From CAZEHJ01 sp964512485 (lineage in GTDB: Bacteria > Bacteroidota > Rhodothermia > Rhodothermales > UBA10348), in assembly GCA_964512485.1 (NCBI GenBank), contig CAZEHJ010000071.1, forward strand, positions 1-18,265: DNA of 18,265 nucleotides. Reading direction: 5' to 3'. The position numbers and the translations under genes are program-made. Numbering within the stretch: the stretch's first letter is position 1; every line of letters begins with the position of its first letter. Of the stretch, positions 8,427 through 15,467 are shown in pieces. The notes under the pieces are model-generated. The model was not told where the DNA came from. It was given only the letters and a program-made list of their open reading frames with translations, and ran no database searches.

Positions 8427-9701
8427 ATGCGCATATTGATAATCGGAAGCGGCGGACGCGAGCATGCGATCGCGTGGTCACTGGCTCAAAGCCCCAGCAA
8501 TCCAGAGATTTTCATTGCCCCGGGTAATGGTGGGACGAGTACAGTCGGCCGCAACGTGTCGTTCGATATTTCGTCTTTTAGTGCCGTCCATCAGTTTGTT
8601 GGGGAAAACTCGGTCAATTTGGTGATTGTAGGACCCGAGCAGCCGCTTGTGGACGGATTGAGCGACTACCTCAGAGAACGAAATGTCTCGGTCGTGGGGC
8701 CATCGGCGGCCGCAGCCCGACTTGAAGGAAGCAAAGCGTTTTCCAAGGATTTCATGGTCAGACATTCAATTCCCACTGCGGCATATCAGACCTTCGAGTC
8801 GGGTCAATTGGGTGATGCGATCGAATTCGTGCGAAAAGAAGGCGCTCCCATTGTTGTGAAAGCAAGCGGCCTGGCGGCTGGAAAAGGAGCCATCGTGTGT
8901 GAGACGCAGAAGGACGCCGAGGATGCTCTCAAGATGATGATGATGGATGACGCACTGGGAGAAGCGGGAAATACGGTAGTAGTTGAATCATTCATGGATG
9001 GGGAGGAAGCGAGCCTGTTCGTCCTGACTGACGGAACGAGTTACGCCCTGCTTTCGGCAGCTCAGGACCACAAGCGGATTGGAGAAGGAGACATTGGCCC
9101 AAACACGGGAGGAATGGGAGCCTATGCTCCGGCGCCGGTCATGACAGCGAAACTTCTTCAGGATTCAATTGATAGCGTTATTCTACCGACAATCGACGGA
9201 ATGGCTGCGGAAGGATATCCATATTCGGGGATCCTGTATGTGGGTTTGATGATCACGAGCGAAGGGCCGAAGGTGGTAGAATACAATTGCAGACTCGGTG
9301 ACCCCGAGGCTCAGGTCGTTTTACCTCTGATGGCGACGGACGCCGTGGAAGTCTTTACGGCGCTCGGAAACGGGACATTGTCGAATGTAGATGTGACGGT
9401 GAAAGACGGCTCCGCAGCGTGTGTTGTGATGGCATCAGCGGGATATCCTGGTGGCTATGAAAAAGGGAAGCCCATTCACGGTGCTTCGGATGTCGATTCT
9501 GATTCGGTCGTGGTGTTTCATGCTGGGACCAAAGTCGACACACAGGGTGATCTGGTGACCTCCGGAGGACGAGTGCTGGCCGTGTCTGCCACGGGAAGCG
9601 GCCTTAAAAACGCCCTGGATTCTGCTTATAATGCGATTGACCAGATTTCATTCGAAGGTGCTCAGTTCAGACGGGATATCGGCCACAAGGGCTTATCTCA
9701 T
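8427..9701 (+). CDS. purD: phosphoribosylamine-glycine ligase (GAR synthetase), 3' end lost in gap
   Basis: PurD joins glycine to 5-phosphoribosylamine using ATP, the second step of de novo purine synthesis. The 425 visible codons cover nearly the whole protein. The N-terminal fold starts RILIIGSGGREHAIAW and includes GPEQPLVDGL. The ATP-grasp domain has KASGLAAGKGA, the AAQDHKRIGEGDIGPNTGGM segment, and VEYNCRLGDPEAQ with its metal-binding Glu/Asn. The C-terminal domain reaches FRRDIGHKGLSH, where typical PurD proteins are within a few residues of their end, and then runs into the N block. The visible part shows no frameshift. The true stop is not seen; continuing the frame through the 100 N gives a stop at 9816-9818, but this rests on an arbitrary gap length. 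There are 46 bp to the upstream gene, and no other pur gene is in the window. Confidence 0.97.
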
Positions 9702-9801
9702 NNNNNNNNNNNNNNNNNNNNNNNNNNNNNNNNNNNNNNNNNNNNNNNNNNNNNNNNNNNNNNNNNNNNNNNNNNNNNNNNNNNNNNNNNNNNNNNNNNN
9801 N
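9702..9801. other. assembly gap of 100 N
   Basis: Exactly 100 unknown bases, the usual placeholder for a scaffold join of unknown size. It hides the end of purD, and any real sequence of unknown length between it and the next gene may be missing. The 35 bases after the gap hold stop codons in all three forward frames (9805, 9816 and 9830), so none of the tails can be assigned to a gene with certainty. Confidence 0.95.
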
Positions 9802-9824
9802 GAGTGATCGGCGAATAGACGTAC

Positions 9825-9829
9825 AGGAG
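9825..9829 (+). promoter_or_regulatory. Shine-Dalgarno AGGAG before the beta-propeller gene
   Basis: AGGAG lies 7 nt upstream of the ATG at 9837. It is one of few clear ribosome binding sites in the window and supports 9837 over the in-frame ATGs at 9873 and 9900, which have no such sequence in front of them. Confidence 0.6.
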
Positions 9830-9836
9830 TAGATAC

Positions 9837-10880
9837 ATGTATGCTGCAGACAACCGGCCGTTTGTCGGCGCGATGAAGAGCGCAAGGACAGACGGATGGA
9901 TGCGCATTTTACTTTGGTTGGCGCTCGTCATCGCGCCATCCGCTTGTGTCGGAGTGAGAGTCTCCGATCCGGCGAATTTGACCGATGGAGGAGCTCAAAG
10001 TGAGGCGTCCGGGTCCGGTGCCGCGGATAATCGTAAATCAGAGGTGTCCTTCATTTCTGCGGGGGCCATGTCGCGTGCTCCAGACGGAACTGTATATGTG
10101 ATCGAGAGAGCACGTAGTTCGATAGTTCGTGTGAGTCCAAACGGTGGATTTATGGCTGAATACGGTGGGCCGGGTACCTCGGAAGGTGAGCTCCTCGAAC
10201 CGACTGACATTGACGCCTCGTCGGGCCTGTTTTTCGCAGTTTCAGACGCGGGCAACGGGAATGTCGTGAGGTTCACCCGGGAAGGCGCATTTGTGGAATC
10301 ATTGGTTATTCCCAGTGTGCGTGGCGGAGAAAATCCACGCCCGATCTTGTCCTCCTTCCGGTTAGACAGCGGTGGTTCTCCATTCAGAGAAACGGAGCCA
10401 CTACGAGTCGTCGAGACCGGACACAATGAGTTGATCGTCCTGGATGGAATAAGTAACTCACTCGTAAAAACAGATCGTTTGCATGAGTCTGTTCGTTCGC
10501 TTGAGCGAGTGGGGACGTCAGAAGATGGAGCATCTGATCCCGTCGCAATCGCTACCTACGGAGATTTTGTTCTCGTAGCCGACCGGACTGACTCGAAAAT
10601 GCATAAGATCGATACGTTCGGGGCTTCGATCGAATCGTGGACGATGGAAACATCTGATCTGAACTCAATTCGGGTATTTGAAAACCATGTATGGCTCGGC
10701 TATTCCGACAAGCTGGTCCAGATGGACTTCAGTGGTGGGATAAGGCAGATATATCGATTGACCTCACAATCAGATGTAATCGATTTTGAACTGACGTCAG
10801 CGGGCGTCTGGTTGCTTTCTGAATCACGTCTCAGGTTTTTGGAAGAGGCGCAACTGCGTCAGTTGTCGTTGGAGAACTGA
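9837..10880 (+). CDS. exported NHL/6-bladed beta-propeller protein
   Basis: A 347-residue protein with an N-terminal export signal and a repeat body of beta-propeller type. Residues about 22-38 form a hydrophobic segment (MRILLWLALVIAPSAC) that ends in a Cys; the lipobox is poor (Pro where Leu is usual), so it may be a lipoprotein or a cleaved periplasmic protein. The n-region is long if the ATG at 9837 is used; 9873 or 9900 would give a more normal signal. NHL-like repeats are visible as APDGTVYVIERARSSIVRVSPNG, then LEPTDIDASSGLFFAVSDAGNGNVVRFTREG, then blades with LIVLDGISNSLVKTD and DFVLVADRTDSKMHKID. No catalytic residues are recognisable; such propellers usually serve in binding. Its 3' end overlaps the end of the minus-strand regulator by 22 bp. 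Confidence 0.75.
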   Translation: MYAADNRPFVGAMKSARTDGWMRILLWLALVIAPSACVGVRVSDPANLTDGGAQSEASGSGAADNRKSEVSFISAGAMSRAPDGTVYVIERARSSIVRVSPNGGFMAEYGGPGTSEGELLEPTDIDASSGLFFAVSDAGNGNVVRFTREGAFVESLVIPSVRGGENPRPILSSFRLDSGGSPFRETEPLRVVETGHNELIVLDGISNSLVKTDRLHESVRSLERVGTSEDGASDPVAIATYGDFVLVADRTDSKMHKIDTFGASIESWTMETSDLNSIRVFENHVWLGYSDKLVQMDFSGGIRQIYRLTSQSDVIDFELTSAGVWLLSESRLRFLEEAQLRQLSLEN

Positions 10881-12385
10881 GCTACCAGTTCTCCGAGAGC
10901 TTTCTCAAAAACACGAACATTGGATTCGATCTGCGCTTCGATAGGTGCGGCAGCTCGCAAAGAACATTCTTCAGATGTTTGAGGGCATCGTTCGCAAGTG
11001 AGTCCGACTCGCTCTTCTCCGATATCGGGATCATCCCAGAATCGCACCACTTTTTGAAATGCTTCGTCTATTTGAAAACCCAAAATGACACAGGAGTCGT
11101 CCTCGGGCGACAGCTGCATGGTACGCGACATGGCGAAGGTGAATACTTTTTCCGGGCCTTCGTTGAACAAAGAACGCTGCACGGTGATGTTTGGACTCGA
11201 TCGTGCAGGCAGATCAGGGTGCGCTACTTCGCGCTGGGCGCAGCGCTCATTCAAGAGTTTAATTCCAGCCCACTTGCGGCAATAGTGCTCGCCTGTTTTG
11301 GATCCGCCCGGCATGGAAAGCGAAGTGTGATTGAGCGTCTTCGTCACGTCGAACTGACGTACACCATTTTTCACGCCGATTCGCATGAAGAAGTGATTTC
11401 CAAGTCCCAGATTGGCATGCGCCAGCTGACCAATGCGATAGAAAAACATCTCAGGGGTGGCGTCGAATTTGTCCATCAAATCCAGCATCGACTGAGGATT
11501 CCACTTTGAAGCTTCGAAAATGCTCTCAAGTCCTGAAACGACAGAATCTTTATCCAGAAGCAGTGCTCCAGCAAAGTATGAGGTCTTGAAATTGTTCAGA
11601 ACCTGATCGAAACTCTCGACCTTGATCCATGATGATGTAGTAGCCCGGGTCTTTATTCCAAGAACGTGCGTCCCGATTTCTTTCGCATACACGAACGCTT
11701 TTTGGGCAGGGAGTAATTTTTTGTTTACGAAGAGACGAGGACGGTCGCCCGGAATGAAAACCGATCGAAACATGTTCAGTTCTGGGTGATGGACCAACAG
11801 GTCTTCATCGATTACGTAATTCCACTTCTTCTCCAGAAAGCGACGAAGCGTCATTTCATCAACCGCCTTTCTGCTCCATGAAGGCGAAGCCGTAAAGTCT
11901 AGCACAGCTGATTCGAGGTCCTCGAAGTAATTATTGTGCATTTTTTGATATGCACGTAGCGCCGCAAAAAGGAATTGCTCGACGCTGATATCGTACATCT
12001 GTCCGATATCCATGAAGGTTCGGATCAATGCTCCCGCTTTGTCAGGTGAGCTCGTCAAAAAACTGAAGAGGTCCTCAGCCCGGATTCCGAATAGTTTAAA
12101 CGGAAACTCTCTGAAAAAGCCCGAGTCGAGCGAGGCGGAAAGGGGGTGAAGGCTTTCCTGATCTTCTACCGTAACCAGTTCATCGTATCCAATTCCATAA
12201 CATTCCGCCAGCGCCAGCAGTTTTTCCGCCTTCGGGTATTTTTTACCCTTCTCTATTTCTGACAGATAGGAAATACTCAGGCCCGCCTTCTTGGAGACGT
12301 CCTTTAGAGACAGGTTCTTCGCCATTCGAAGATTCTTGAGTTTGAATCCGAGAATGAACCGCAGTTTTTCTTCGTTGAAGGGCAT
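10859..12385 (-). CDS. XRE-family regulator with ImmA/IrrE-like and ScfR (DUF2083) domains
   Basis: A 508-residue transcription factor of the ScfR/RamB/PrpR type; characterised relatives sense short-chain acyl-CoA and control acetate, propionate or glyoxylate metabolism. Residues about 10-72 are a Cro/C1-type helix-turn-helix (SLKDVSKKAGLSISYLSEIEKGK in outline). The middle carries an ImmA/IrrE-like fold, but the expected HExxH reads A234-K-E-I-G-T-H240, with no first His and altered spacing, so peptidase activity is unlikely. The C-terminal region has C464-x2-C467-x6-C474 followed by LRAAAP, matching the Cys-rich end of this family; in mycobacterial PrpR conserved cysteines bind a 4Fe-4S cluster. 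The gene faces away from adk, and two palindromes lie between them, suggesting autoregulation. No acyl-CoA pathway gene is nearby, so the true regulon must be elsewhere. Confidence 0.87.
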   Translation of the reverse strand: MPFNEEKLRFILGFKLKNLRMAKNLSLKDVSKKAGLSISYLSEIEKGKKYPKAEKLLALAECYGIGYDELVTVEDQESLHPLSASLDSGFFREFPFKLFGIRAEDLFSFLTSSPDKAGALIRTFMDIGQMYDISVEQFLFAALRAYQKMHNNYFEDLESAVLDFTASPSWSRKAVDEMTLRRFLEKKWNYVIDEDLLVHHPELNMFRSVFIPGDRPRLFVNKKLLPAQKAFVYAKEIGTHVLGIKTRATTSSWIKVESFDQVLNNFKTSYFAGALLLDKDSVVSGLESIFEASKWNPQSMLDLMDKFDATPEMFFYRIGQLAHANLGLGNHFFMRIGVKNGVRQFDVTKTLNHTSLSMPGGSKTGEHYCRKWAGIKLLNERCAQREVAHPDLPARSSPNITVQRSLFNEGPEKVFTFAMSRTMQLSPEDDSCVILGFQIDEAFQKVVRFWDDPDIGEERVGLTCERCPQTSEECSLRAAAPIEAQIESNVRVFEKALGELVAQFSNDN

Positions 12386-12397
12386 TCGACTAACAAA

Positions 12398-12414
12398 TTT
12401 CGCTGTGGGCGAAA
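12398..12414. promoter_or_regulatory. candidate operator 1, TTTCGC-N5-GCGAAA
   Basis: A perfect 6+6 inverted repeat with a 5-base centre, 13 bp upstream of the regulator's start codon. It shares the 10-mer AAATTTCGCT (12395-12404) with the second palindrome at 12466-12475. The location beside an XRE regulator gene and the same half-site in both elements suggest binding by that regulator; this is inference. Known RamB/PrpR sites are also A/T-flanked palindromes, of the TTTGCAAA kind. Confidence 0.5.
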
Positions 12415-12461
12415 GGTAGGGGTCGTTTTTTCTTCATTTCAAGTCAAGTCGTGGATAAGAC

Positions 12462-12475
12462 AGCGAAATTTCGCT
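12462..12475. promoter_or_regulatory. candidate operator 2, perfect palindrome AGCGAAATTTCGCT
   Basis: A perfect 14-bp palindrome built from the same GCGAAA/TTTCGC half-sites as operator 1 but in the opposite order and with no spacer. The outer bases GACA and TGTC add further imperfect symmetry. The centres of the two elements are about 62 bp apart, close to six helical turns. It lies about 95 bp before the adk start. A weak sigma70-like TATAGT at 12496-12501 with TTGTCC at 12475-12480 (15-nt spacer) would place the palindrome over a -35 region, but that promoter call is poor. Confidence 0.5.
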
Positions 12476-12570
12476 TGTCCACCGTTATTGATGATTATAG
12501 TTTATGCGCCACCGATCGAGTACATCATTTGGCCGGAAGCCGTTTTACAGACGCAAATTCAGAATCAATC

Positions 12571-13221
12571 ATGCGATTAGTCTTGTTTGGCCCTCCGGGA
12601 GCGGGTAAGGGCACGCAATCATTGTTGTTGAAAGAACGTTTCGGGTTGGATATTATTTCGACCGGAAATCTCATCAGGACGGCAATTCAAAATGACACAT
12701 CTCTTGGCCGTATGGCAGAGGAATATGTCCATGCCGGAAATCTCGTTCCCGATGAACTTGTCCGCGATCTCGCAAATGAGTCGATGGCAGATCGCAAGTT
12801 TGATAGATTCATACTGGACGGCTACCCGCGTACGGTGACTCAGGCCAATTGGCTTCAGGATTTTCTGCATGCCTACAAAGCTCCGCTCGAAGCCGTTGTA
12901 AGTCTCAAGGTGTCTGATGAAGTGATCGTGGACAGGCTCTCAAACAGGCGCATCAACAAGATTACGGGTGAGAGTTATCATCTGACATATCATCCGCCTC
13001 CGGCCGATCTTGATCCTGAACTCATTATCCAGAGAAGGGACGATGCTCCCGATTCCATTCTTGCACGACTCGAGACATATCGAAGAGAGACGCATCCGGT
13101 TGAAGAATTTTTCAGGTCAGCAGGATGTCTGGTCGAAATCTCCGGTGAAGGAAATGTATCTGACATCTTTGAAAGCATTCTCTCGAGTGTGGAGCGTTTC
13201 GCCGAGCTGGAATTAGTCTGA
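12571..13221 (+). CDS. adk: adenylate kinase, divergent LID
   Basis: Adenylate kinase converts ATP and AMP to two ADP, setting adenylate balance in the cytoplasm. The 216-residue protein starts at the ATG giving MRLVLFGPPGAGKGT, with the P-loop at residues 7-15; an open extension back to a GTG at 12451 is not family-like. Conserved elements: STG at 30-32, R36, the D82-G-Y-P-R86 motif, R121, R125, R154-R-D-D157 and the C-terminal arginine in LARLETY. The LID is present but about four residues shorter than in E. coli (29 versus 33 residues between the arginines matching R123 and R156) and has no zinc cysteines. Two usually conserved residues differ: Asn33 where E. coli has Asp33, and Asn124 where the GRR motif has Gly. 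The catalytic arginines remain, so it is probably active. The M16 gene follows after 12 bp. Confidence 0.93.
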   Translation: MRLVLFGPPGAGKGTQSLLLKERFGLDIISTGNLIRTAIQNDTSLGRMAEEYVHAGNLVPDELVRDLANESMADRKFDRFILDGYPRTVTQANWLQDFLHAYKAPLEAVVSLKVSDEVIVDRLSNRRINKITGESYHLTYHPPPADLDPELIIQRRDDAPDSILARLETYRRETHPVEEFFRSAGCLVEISGEGNVSDIFESILSSVERFAELELV

Positions 13222-13233
13222 CAGACAAACAAC

Positions 13234-14493
13234 GTGGGATTGATATCTGAACGTATTCGACTGATCCAGAATTCCGATGTGCAGATCTGTGTACTGCCTT
13301 GGGAAGTGGAGTCAGTTGTCACATTAAAAGGATCATTCAGAACCCATCCTGACATTGCGGGCGGACAGGGAATCACGCAGGATCTGGCCATCGGCCTGCT
13401 CGACAAGGGGACAAAGGCAAAAACCAAACTCGAGATAGCGGAGTACCTTGAAAGTGCCGGAGCGTCCATTACCTTTTCATCAGATGGCCCTAGAGTACGA
13501 TTCAGCGTTAAATGTCTTCGAAAGGACGTCAATGGCGTCGTTCAATTGCTCGTGGAGCAATTGACAAAGCCACGGTTTGACACATCTGAGCTGGATTTAT
13601 TGAAACGACGTGTCCTGGCTGGCATCGAACGTCAGAAGCAGAATACATCCAACGTAGCGCGCTCTGCATTGTCTCGTCATCTGTATTCTGCAGGTCATCC
13701 TGGGCACCAGCTTCCTTTTGAAGACCTCCAGGAAGCGGTCAAAGTCGCTTCGCTAAGCGATATAGCCGCTTACTATTCGGAGCGGTGTCCTTTCGACGAT
13801 GTTCGGATTTCGGTAGTCGGTGATCTGGATCATCAGGAACCGGAGAATTGGTTTGATGAATTGACTCTGGATAGAAGCGACAAGAACTCCCCAGACGATG
13901 GGTATGATCTTCGGGCGCTTGGAAGGGCGCGAGAACACGTGGAAATTGCGGACAGAAACAATCTGGACGTGGTTTTTGCTCATCCGCTCGATGTGCGCAC
14001 TACCGATCCAGATTACCTCGCCTTGTGGACCGGCGTGTTCGTTCTCGGTGGCAATTTCTCATCCAGGCTGATGAGTACGATCAGGGATCGGGATGGTCTG
14101 ACATACGGAATACGGTCTTCTCTTTCGGGGATGAATTCCCTGCATGGAGGTGCCTGGAGTACGTCAGTCACCCTGAGTCAGGAAAATCTGGAAAGAGGAA
14201 TAGATGCTACTCTTGCAGAGATCACTGCATTTGTTGAATCGGGAGTGACAGCATCTGAATTGGAGGAGAGGAAACAAACCCTTAAGGGGTCCTATCAAGT
14301 TCAGTTGGCTACTACAGCCGGCTTGGCATCGAGGGTATTGACGAATCTTGAGAGGGGTCACGCAATGGAAATGATCGATGACCATCCTCAGCGCATTGAA
14401 GATCTGACTCTGTCGGATGTCAATCGAATGATAGGGAAGTGCCTTACGCCGGAAAAGCTGGTAATAGCTTCGGCCGGCTCCACAGCAGATTAA
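13234..14493 (+). CDS. M16 (insulinase-like) protein lacking the zinc motif
   Basis: A 419-residue protein with the two-lobe M16B fold (pitrilysin/processing peptidase type). The catalytic HxxEH expected in the first lobe is absent: residues 46-60 read GITQDLAIGLLDKGT in place of the usual GLAHFLEHMLFKGT pattern. Other family features remain, such as HPGHQLPFEDLQEAV, VRISVVGDLD, and in the second lobe GGNFSSRLMSTIRDRDGLTYGI with the Arg/Tyr pair that many M16 partners supply to substrate binding. This pattern matches the non-catalytic subunit of heterodimeric M16 enzymes. There is no signal peptide, so it looks cytoplasmic, unlike many Bacteroidota M16 proteins. It starts with GTG and is 12 bp downstream of adk, implying one operon. 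No active M16 partner is in the window. Confidence 0.85.
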   Translation: MGLISERIRLIQNSDVQICVLPWEVESVVTLKGSFRTHPDIAGGQGITQDLAIGLLDKGTKAKTKLEIAEYLESAGASITFSSDGPRVRFSVKCLRKDVNGVVQLLVEQLTKPRFDTSELDLLKRRVLAGIERQKQNTSNVARSALSRHLYSAGHPGHQLPFEDLQEAVKVASLSDIAAYYSERCPFDDVRISVVGDLDHQEPENWFDELTLDRSDKNSPDDGYDLRALGRAREHVEIADRNNLDVVFAHPLDVRTTDPDYLALWTGVFVLGGNFSSRLMSTIRDRDGLTYGIRSSLSGMNSLHGGAWSTSVTLSQENLERGIDATLAEITAFVESGVTASELEERKQTLKGSYQVQLATTAGLASRVLTNLERGHAMEMIDDHPQRIEDLTLSDVNRMIGKCLTPEKLVIASAGSTAD

Positions 14494-14511
14494 ACCTCCC
14501 TTGGCCGGTTT

Positions 14512-14703
14512 CTAGTTGTCCGGCATGACGAAGGCAAGAATGATATAGACGAGAAGTCCTGGGAATCCTGTGGAAAGAACGCTCAGGATAACATACCCGA
14601 CTCTCACGAGAGTGGCGTCAATACCAAAATACTCCGCGATTCCACCGCACACTCCCGCAACCATCTTGTCGTGGGGAGTCTTTCTCAATTTTCGTGTACT
14701 CAT
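14512..14703 (-). CDS. minimal PspC-domain membrane protein
   Basis: A 63-residue protein that is almost nothing but a PspC domain: a basic start (MSTRKLRKTPHDK), the typical VAGVCGGIAEYFGIDATLVR segment, then one hydrophobic stretch (VILSVLSTGFPGLLVYIILAFVMP). PspC proteins are inner-membrane partners in the phage-shock envelope stress response in proteobacteria, and PspC-domain proteins are widespread beyond it. It starts 11 bp after the larger PspC gene ends, in the same direction, so the two are probably cotranscribed. No pspA or pspB homologue is nearby. The function here is inferred from the domain only. It is convergent with the M16 gene, 18 bp apart. Confidence 0.88.
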   Translation of the reverse strand: MSTRKLRKTPHDKMVAGVCGGIAEYFGIDATLVRVGYVILSVLSTGFPGLLVYIILAFVMPDN

Positions 14704-14714
14704 CGGTCCTGTAA

Positions 14715-15395
14715 TTAGCTGTCTCTGATTATGGTGATGCGTTCCGATGCGCTTGGCTTCAGTGCCTTCTTCTCTTCATTTGGCATTACGAATGCCAGGA
14801 TGATGTATGCAAGAAGGAAGGGTCCTCCTCCTGAAGCTATCGTTCCGATGACGAATCCAATACGAACAAGCGTTGGATCCACGCCGAAATAATCGGCGAT
14901 ACCGGAGGCGACTCCGGCAAGTTTCTTGTTTGGGGATTTTATGAGACGTTTTCCGTCTTTTCTTCTCGAGCGTTTGGAGCCTCTCGATCCTCGGGATTTG
15001 ACGCGGGCGCGTTCAGCCTTCAGCTGCGACTTGGCCAATTTTTTTTCTGCCTTCTGTCGCTTCCTGTTTTTACCAGGTCTCCAGGAGAGAACGCCGAATC
15101 CAAGCAGGATTATCATTATCCCCGCAATCCAGGGCAGCATCTGAGCGAGAACAGTGAGGTCTATACCTGCCGTCCAAAGACCCATTTGCTGGAAGATGTA
15201 CGCTATACCCACGAGAATGAGAGACAGGCCTGTAAGTGTAGGAAGATTGAACATGCCTTTCGGCTTTTCAGGTTCTTCCTCGAACAAGAGTGCCTCCAAT
15301 TCATCATCATTCAGCGCCTCGAGATCGAGGTGCTCTTCTTCGTACAGGAAACTGTCTTCCCGCGTTTGTGTGGCTGTGCGTGTTCTGGTGCTCAT
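14715..15395 (-). CDS. PspC-domain protein with two extra membrane segments and basic linker
   Basis: A 226-residue protein in five parts, from the ATG at 15395 (an in-frame TTG at 15404 would add three residues). Residues 13-43 are strongly acidic, with 15 Asp/Glu. Residues about 52-71 and 83-105 are two hydrophobic membrane segments. Residues 106-158 form a linker with 25 Lys/Arg and only three acidic residues. Residues about 150-210 are a PspC domain (KLAGVASGIADYFGVDPTLVR, then a Gly-rich hydrophobic stretch ending in AFVMP). A short tail ends in TIIRDS. The domain closely resembles that of the next gene, so the pair looks like a duplication with added modules. The basic linker should face the cytoplasm and could contact phospholipid heads or nucleic acid; that is inference. 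Confidence 0.85.
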   Translation of the reverse strand: MSTRTRTATQTREDSFLYEEEHLDLEALNDDELEALLFEEEPEKPKGMFNLPTLTGLSLILVGIAYIFQQMGLWTAGIDLTVLAQMLPWIAGIMIILLGFGVLSWRPGKNRKRQKAEKKLAKSQLKAERARVKSRGSRGSKRSRRKDGKRLIKSPNKKLAGVASGIADYFGVDPTLVRIGFVIGTIASGGGPFLLAYIILAFVMPNEEKKALKPSASERITIIRDS

Positions 15396-15467
15396 GCTTT
15401 TCAATCGGCCCGAATCAATTAGGACTGTGGCCGTCGTGTGTTCTAGTACGCCAAGAAAGATACGAGG

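Noticed and set aside
9702..9818. purD reading frame continuing through the N block to a stop at 9816-9818
   Set aside because: The gap length is an assembly placeholder, so the frame after it is unknown.
10979..11509. Open frame of 176 codons on the plus strand
   Set aside because: It is antisense to the ScfR-like regulator, whose family motifs are clear, and shows no family features itself.
12451..12570. 40-residue in-frame extension of adk from a GTG
   Set aside because: It does not resemble any Adk N-terminus and covers the palindrome; the ATG at 12571 gives the exact family start.
12990..13532. Open frame of 180 codons on the minus strand spanning adk and the M16 gene
   Set aside because: It crosses two well-supported genes and its Ser-rich composition is typical of a shadow frame.
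14492..14511. AAACC/GGTTT pairing between the M16 and PspC genes
   Set aside because: A five-base stem with a ten-base loop and mostly A-T pairs is too weak to call a terminator.
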